A stretch of 64,000 nucleotides of DNA, taken from the NCBI GenBank assembly GCA_905331475.1, contig CAJNYU010001832.1:114088-178087 (forward strand), in the 5' to 3' direction. Shown in pieces: positions 62,286-64,000 of the stretch. Under the pieces are notes generated by a model, which worked only from the letters and a program-made list of their open reading frames with translations, did no database searches and was not told where the DNA came from. The stretch is from Rotaria socialis (lineage: Eukaryota > Rotifera > Eurotatoria > Philodinida > Philodinidae). The first letter of the stretch is position 1; each line of letters opens with the position of its first letter. The position numbers and the translations under genes are program-made.

Positions 62286-62864
62286 CAATTTATTTTCAAC
62301 CTAGGTCACATAACGCGTACCACGAAAAGTACTCGACGCCATTCTGAAGAAATAATTTCAGCACTTCACTTATATCAAGCAGCTACGGTTCATTCGAACA
62401 CGTCATCATTAAACCATTCACCTACTTAGTTTTCTGTCTTCTAATCTTGGTTATGGAAATAAAAAAGTTAACTTTCATGTAAAATTATTGCATCACACAA
62501 AACAACAACATCACTTGGCGTCTGTTCTTTTTCCTGGCGTTCCTATTACTTATTTTCACGTGCTGTACATAAGACAATTGAGAATATCAACAACAGAGTA
62601 TTCAAAAAACAAAATAGCAGATGATAGCAACATCATTTTTCGTCAAAATAATCTTAGTATATTTGGGCGCGTTGCTTGTGTCTTCTCTGTTTTCAACAGA
62701 GAACCCCTTATGTTGGTCAATTATCTTGAAAAAACAGATCCTCTTCTATGTACTGCAAGCTTAAATAGCAAGATCACCAAGAACGAAAAGTCGTCAGACA
62801 TGGAGACGCTTCTACAGAAAAAGTCTGTCTCATTGCCCATGTTGCGAATACCGGATCAATTTTT
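62286..62864. other. Open frames of unknown nature between repeat islands
   Basis: An unusually long open frame for this region (62488-62871, 127 codons) has no recognised motif and runs into the next repeat. It could be a degraded element-borne gene or chance. No function is assigned. Confidence 0.3.
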
Positions 62865-62967
62865 GCGGTAAACCGCGGTATTCATCCGTTCTGCGGTAAT
62901 GGGAGCCGGTAACCGGACCGGTAGAACCGCGGTAAACCGGCGGCTTTTTGCGCATGTTTATCACATG
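62865..62967. repeat. 103-bp direct repeat, copy 1 (GCGGTAAACCGC type)
   Basis: Starts GCGGTAAACCGCGGTATT and ends CACATG. It is repeated at 63129-63231 with the same length and, by eye, close to nine bases in ten identical. The unit is itself full of self-complementary words (ACCGCGGT, CCGGTAACCGG, ACCGGT). Confidence 0.8.
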
Positions 62968-63034
62968 TAAAAGTAAAAAAAAAGGATGTTTAAAATAGTT
63001 TAATTGAAGATTTGGAAGACTTTTTCTGTCAAAA

Positions 63035-63115
63035 ATTATAGATGAACCGGTTAACCGCTTTTTTTAGCGGTAACCGCGGTATTAATCAAAACCGGCGGTT
63101 TACCGCGGTAAATGC
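63035..63115. repeat. Inverted-type GCGGTAAACCG words between the two direct repeats
   Basis: GAACCGGTTAACCGC, AGCGGTAACCGCGGT and GGCGGTTTACCGCGGTAAA lie between copies 1 and 2, partly in the opposite orientation. The whole 62865-63231 block is therefore a compound direct and inverted repeat, probably one element with subterminal repeats. Confidence 0.55.
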
Positions 63116-63128
63116 CAGTTCATTTTTT

Positions 63129-63231
63129 GTGGTAAACCGCGGTATTTATCCGTTCTGCGGTAATGAGAGCCGGTAACCGGACCGGTAAAACCGCGGTTAA
63201 CCGCCGATTTTCATGCGGTTTTTATTACATG
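63129..63231. repeat. 103-bp direct repeat, copy 2
   Basis: Starts GTGGTAAACCGCGGTATT and ends TTACATG. It is the partner of 62865-62967, 264 bases downstream. Confidence 0.8.
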
Positions 63232-63539
63232 GGTGAGGTCGCTGATTTTATTGAAAAATCTGTTTACTTCCGATCGTTCGACAACATGAACCATTGTTTT
63301 CGTTTTCCTAACCTTTCTCATTATTCGTAGATTATTTAATATCAGCTTTAAAAATACATTCAACTCGTTTAAAAAAAAAATCTTTTCTGACCAGAACACA
63401 AACATGAAAAAATATCATATAGATTCACGCATTAAATGAGAAATTGTTAGCAATCAAATAATTCATAACCACAAAAAAGCTACGATGGAGACTACTTTTA
63501 CAATATTCCGAGAAAAACACATTTTCTGAAATTACACAC

Positions 63540-63645
63540 CAGAGGTGTCCACAGGGCACGACACAGGGCGAATTTTTAAAAAATTGATCCGCCCTGTACA
63601 GGGCAGGGCAAGGTTATACCTTCACGCCCTGCAAATTTTGCATAT
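63540..63645. mobile_element. Probable terminal part of another hAT-like element
   Basis: CAGAGGTGTCC at 63540 resembles hAT terminal sequences. It is followed by reiterated CAGGGC / GCCCTG words, including GCCCTGTACAGGGC, a perfect palindrome. No matching right end was found before the window ends, so this is either truncated or continues beyond 64000. Confidence 0.45.
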
Positions 63646-64000
63646 ACTTACTTTAGTTCGAAAATAACAGCAATTTTATTCTTCTCGGAAACGTGAAAGA
63701 AACTAAAACTATCCAGATATCGCTATAAAATGGTAAATATATCGTTATATCTGTGTTTGTATGATGACCGTATAAGGTCCAATCAAGTTTGTAAGAAAAC
63801 AAAAGAAAATAATAAATTAATCATAATAGTGATAATAGTGATAATAGTGCACATATATTCAAAATATAATTGTAGTAGTTGCTGATGTTCTTATTATTTC
63901 AATAAAACTATTGAAAATAAAACTATGCATCGCTATCATCGTCGATAGATTCATGTGCTGATATTTCATCTATCTCTCCTGGTGATGAAAATGAAGTTTC
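63646..64000. other. Window end, nothing recognised
   Basis: AT-rich. A tandem GTGATAATA-type triplication is seen at about 63828-63848. No gene. Confidence 0.5.

Noticed and set aside
57780-63645. CRISPR array or telomeric satellite
   Set aside because: Repeats are irregular and in both orientations with no constant spacers, and no telomere-type tandem unit is seen.

Overview
The window is eukaryotic nuclear DNA, AT-rich (coding exons somewhat less so), with many GT-AG introns of about 50-65 bases among a few longer ones and conserved animal genes. I infer a small-genome protostome, most likely a rotifer and plausibly a bdelloid (Rotaria/Adineta-like). The evidence is the mean intron size, very close gene spacing, AG acceptor motifs just before many start codons (as expected for spliced-leader trans-splicing, known in rotifers), and small hAT-type elements. 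The species is not proven; there is one undetermined base (6554). All gene models here are spliced by hand, by keeping the frame and comparing with remembered family sequences; no alignment was run.

Layout. 1.2-3.0 kb: 3' half of a UBE3A-type HECT ubiquitin ligase. 4.6-7.7 kb: NR2E3/fax-1/Hr51-type nuclear receptor, complete. 7.7-11.2 kb: gene-poor, with one possible stray BTB-like exon. 11.2-12.4 kb: BTB/POZ protein. 14.3-17.4 kb: XRCC1, followed after 171 bases by PUF60 (17.5-21.0 kb). 22.0-23.3 kb (minus): unrecognised coiled-coil protein. 24.4-25.9 kb: mitochondrial tRNA 2-thiouridylase (TRMU/MTU1) with a one-base frame problem at one junction. 26.4-27.8 kb: claudin-like four-pass membrane protein. 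28.0-31.1 kb (minus): probable SPATIAL-domain (TBATA/C4orf17-like) protein. 32.5-34.4 kb: cys-loop ligand-gated channel subunit. 34.4-39.5 kb: no gene seen, with an island of reiterated GGAAATTTC. 39.5-42.2 kb: class A GPCR. 44.1-45.4 kb (minus): translocon-associated protein beta (SSR2), divergent from an intronless divergent nuclear receptor (45.8-46.8 kb).

The receptor is followed head-to-tail by TMEM168, folliculin and a short single-OB POT1-like protein (to 56.2 kb). Gaps are 104, 196 and 438 bases, and each downstream start has an AG acceptor before it. With XRCC1-PUF60 this is the best operon evidence in the window.

56.2-64.0 kb contains no recognisable gene. It is a run of repeat islands, each built from its own short self-complementary word. 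The clearest is a 438-bp foldback element with TAGGGGTGG termini and a perfect 8-bp target duplication, that is, a non-autonomous hAT element. Others are CCGGAA-rich, TTTACGG-rich and GCGGTAAACCGC-rich islands and an apparent hAT end near the window edge. The contrast between the dense gene block and this element-rich tail is the main large-scale feature.
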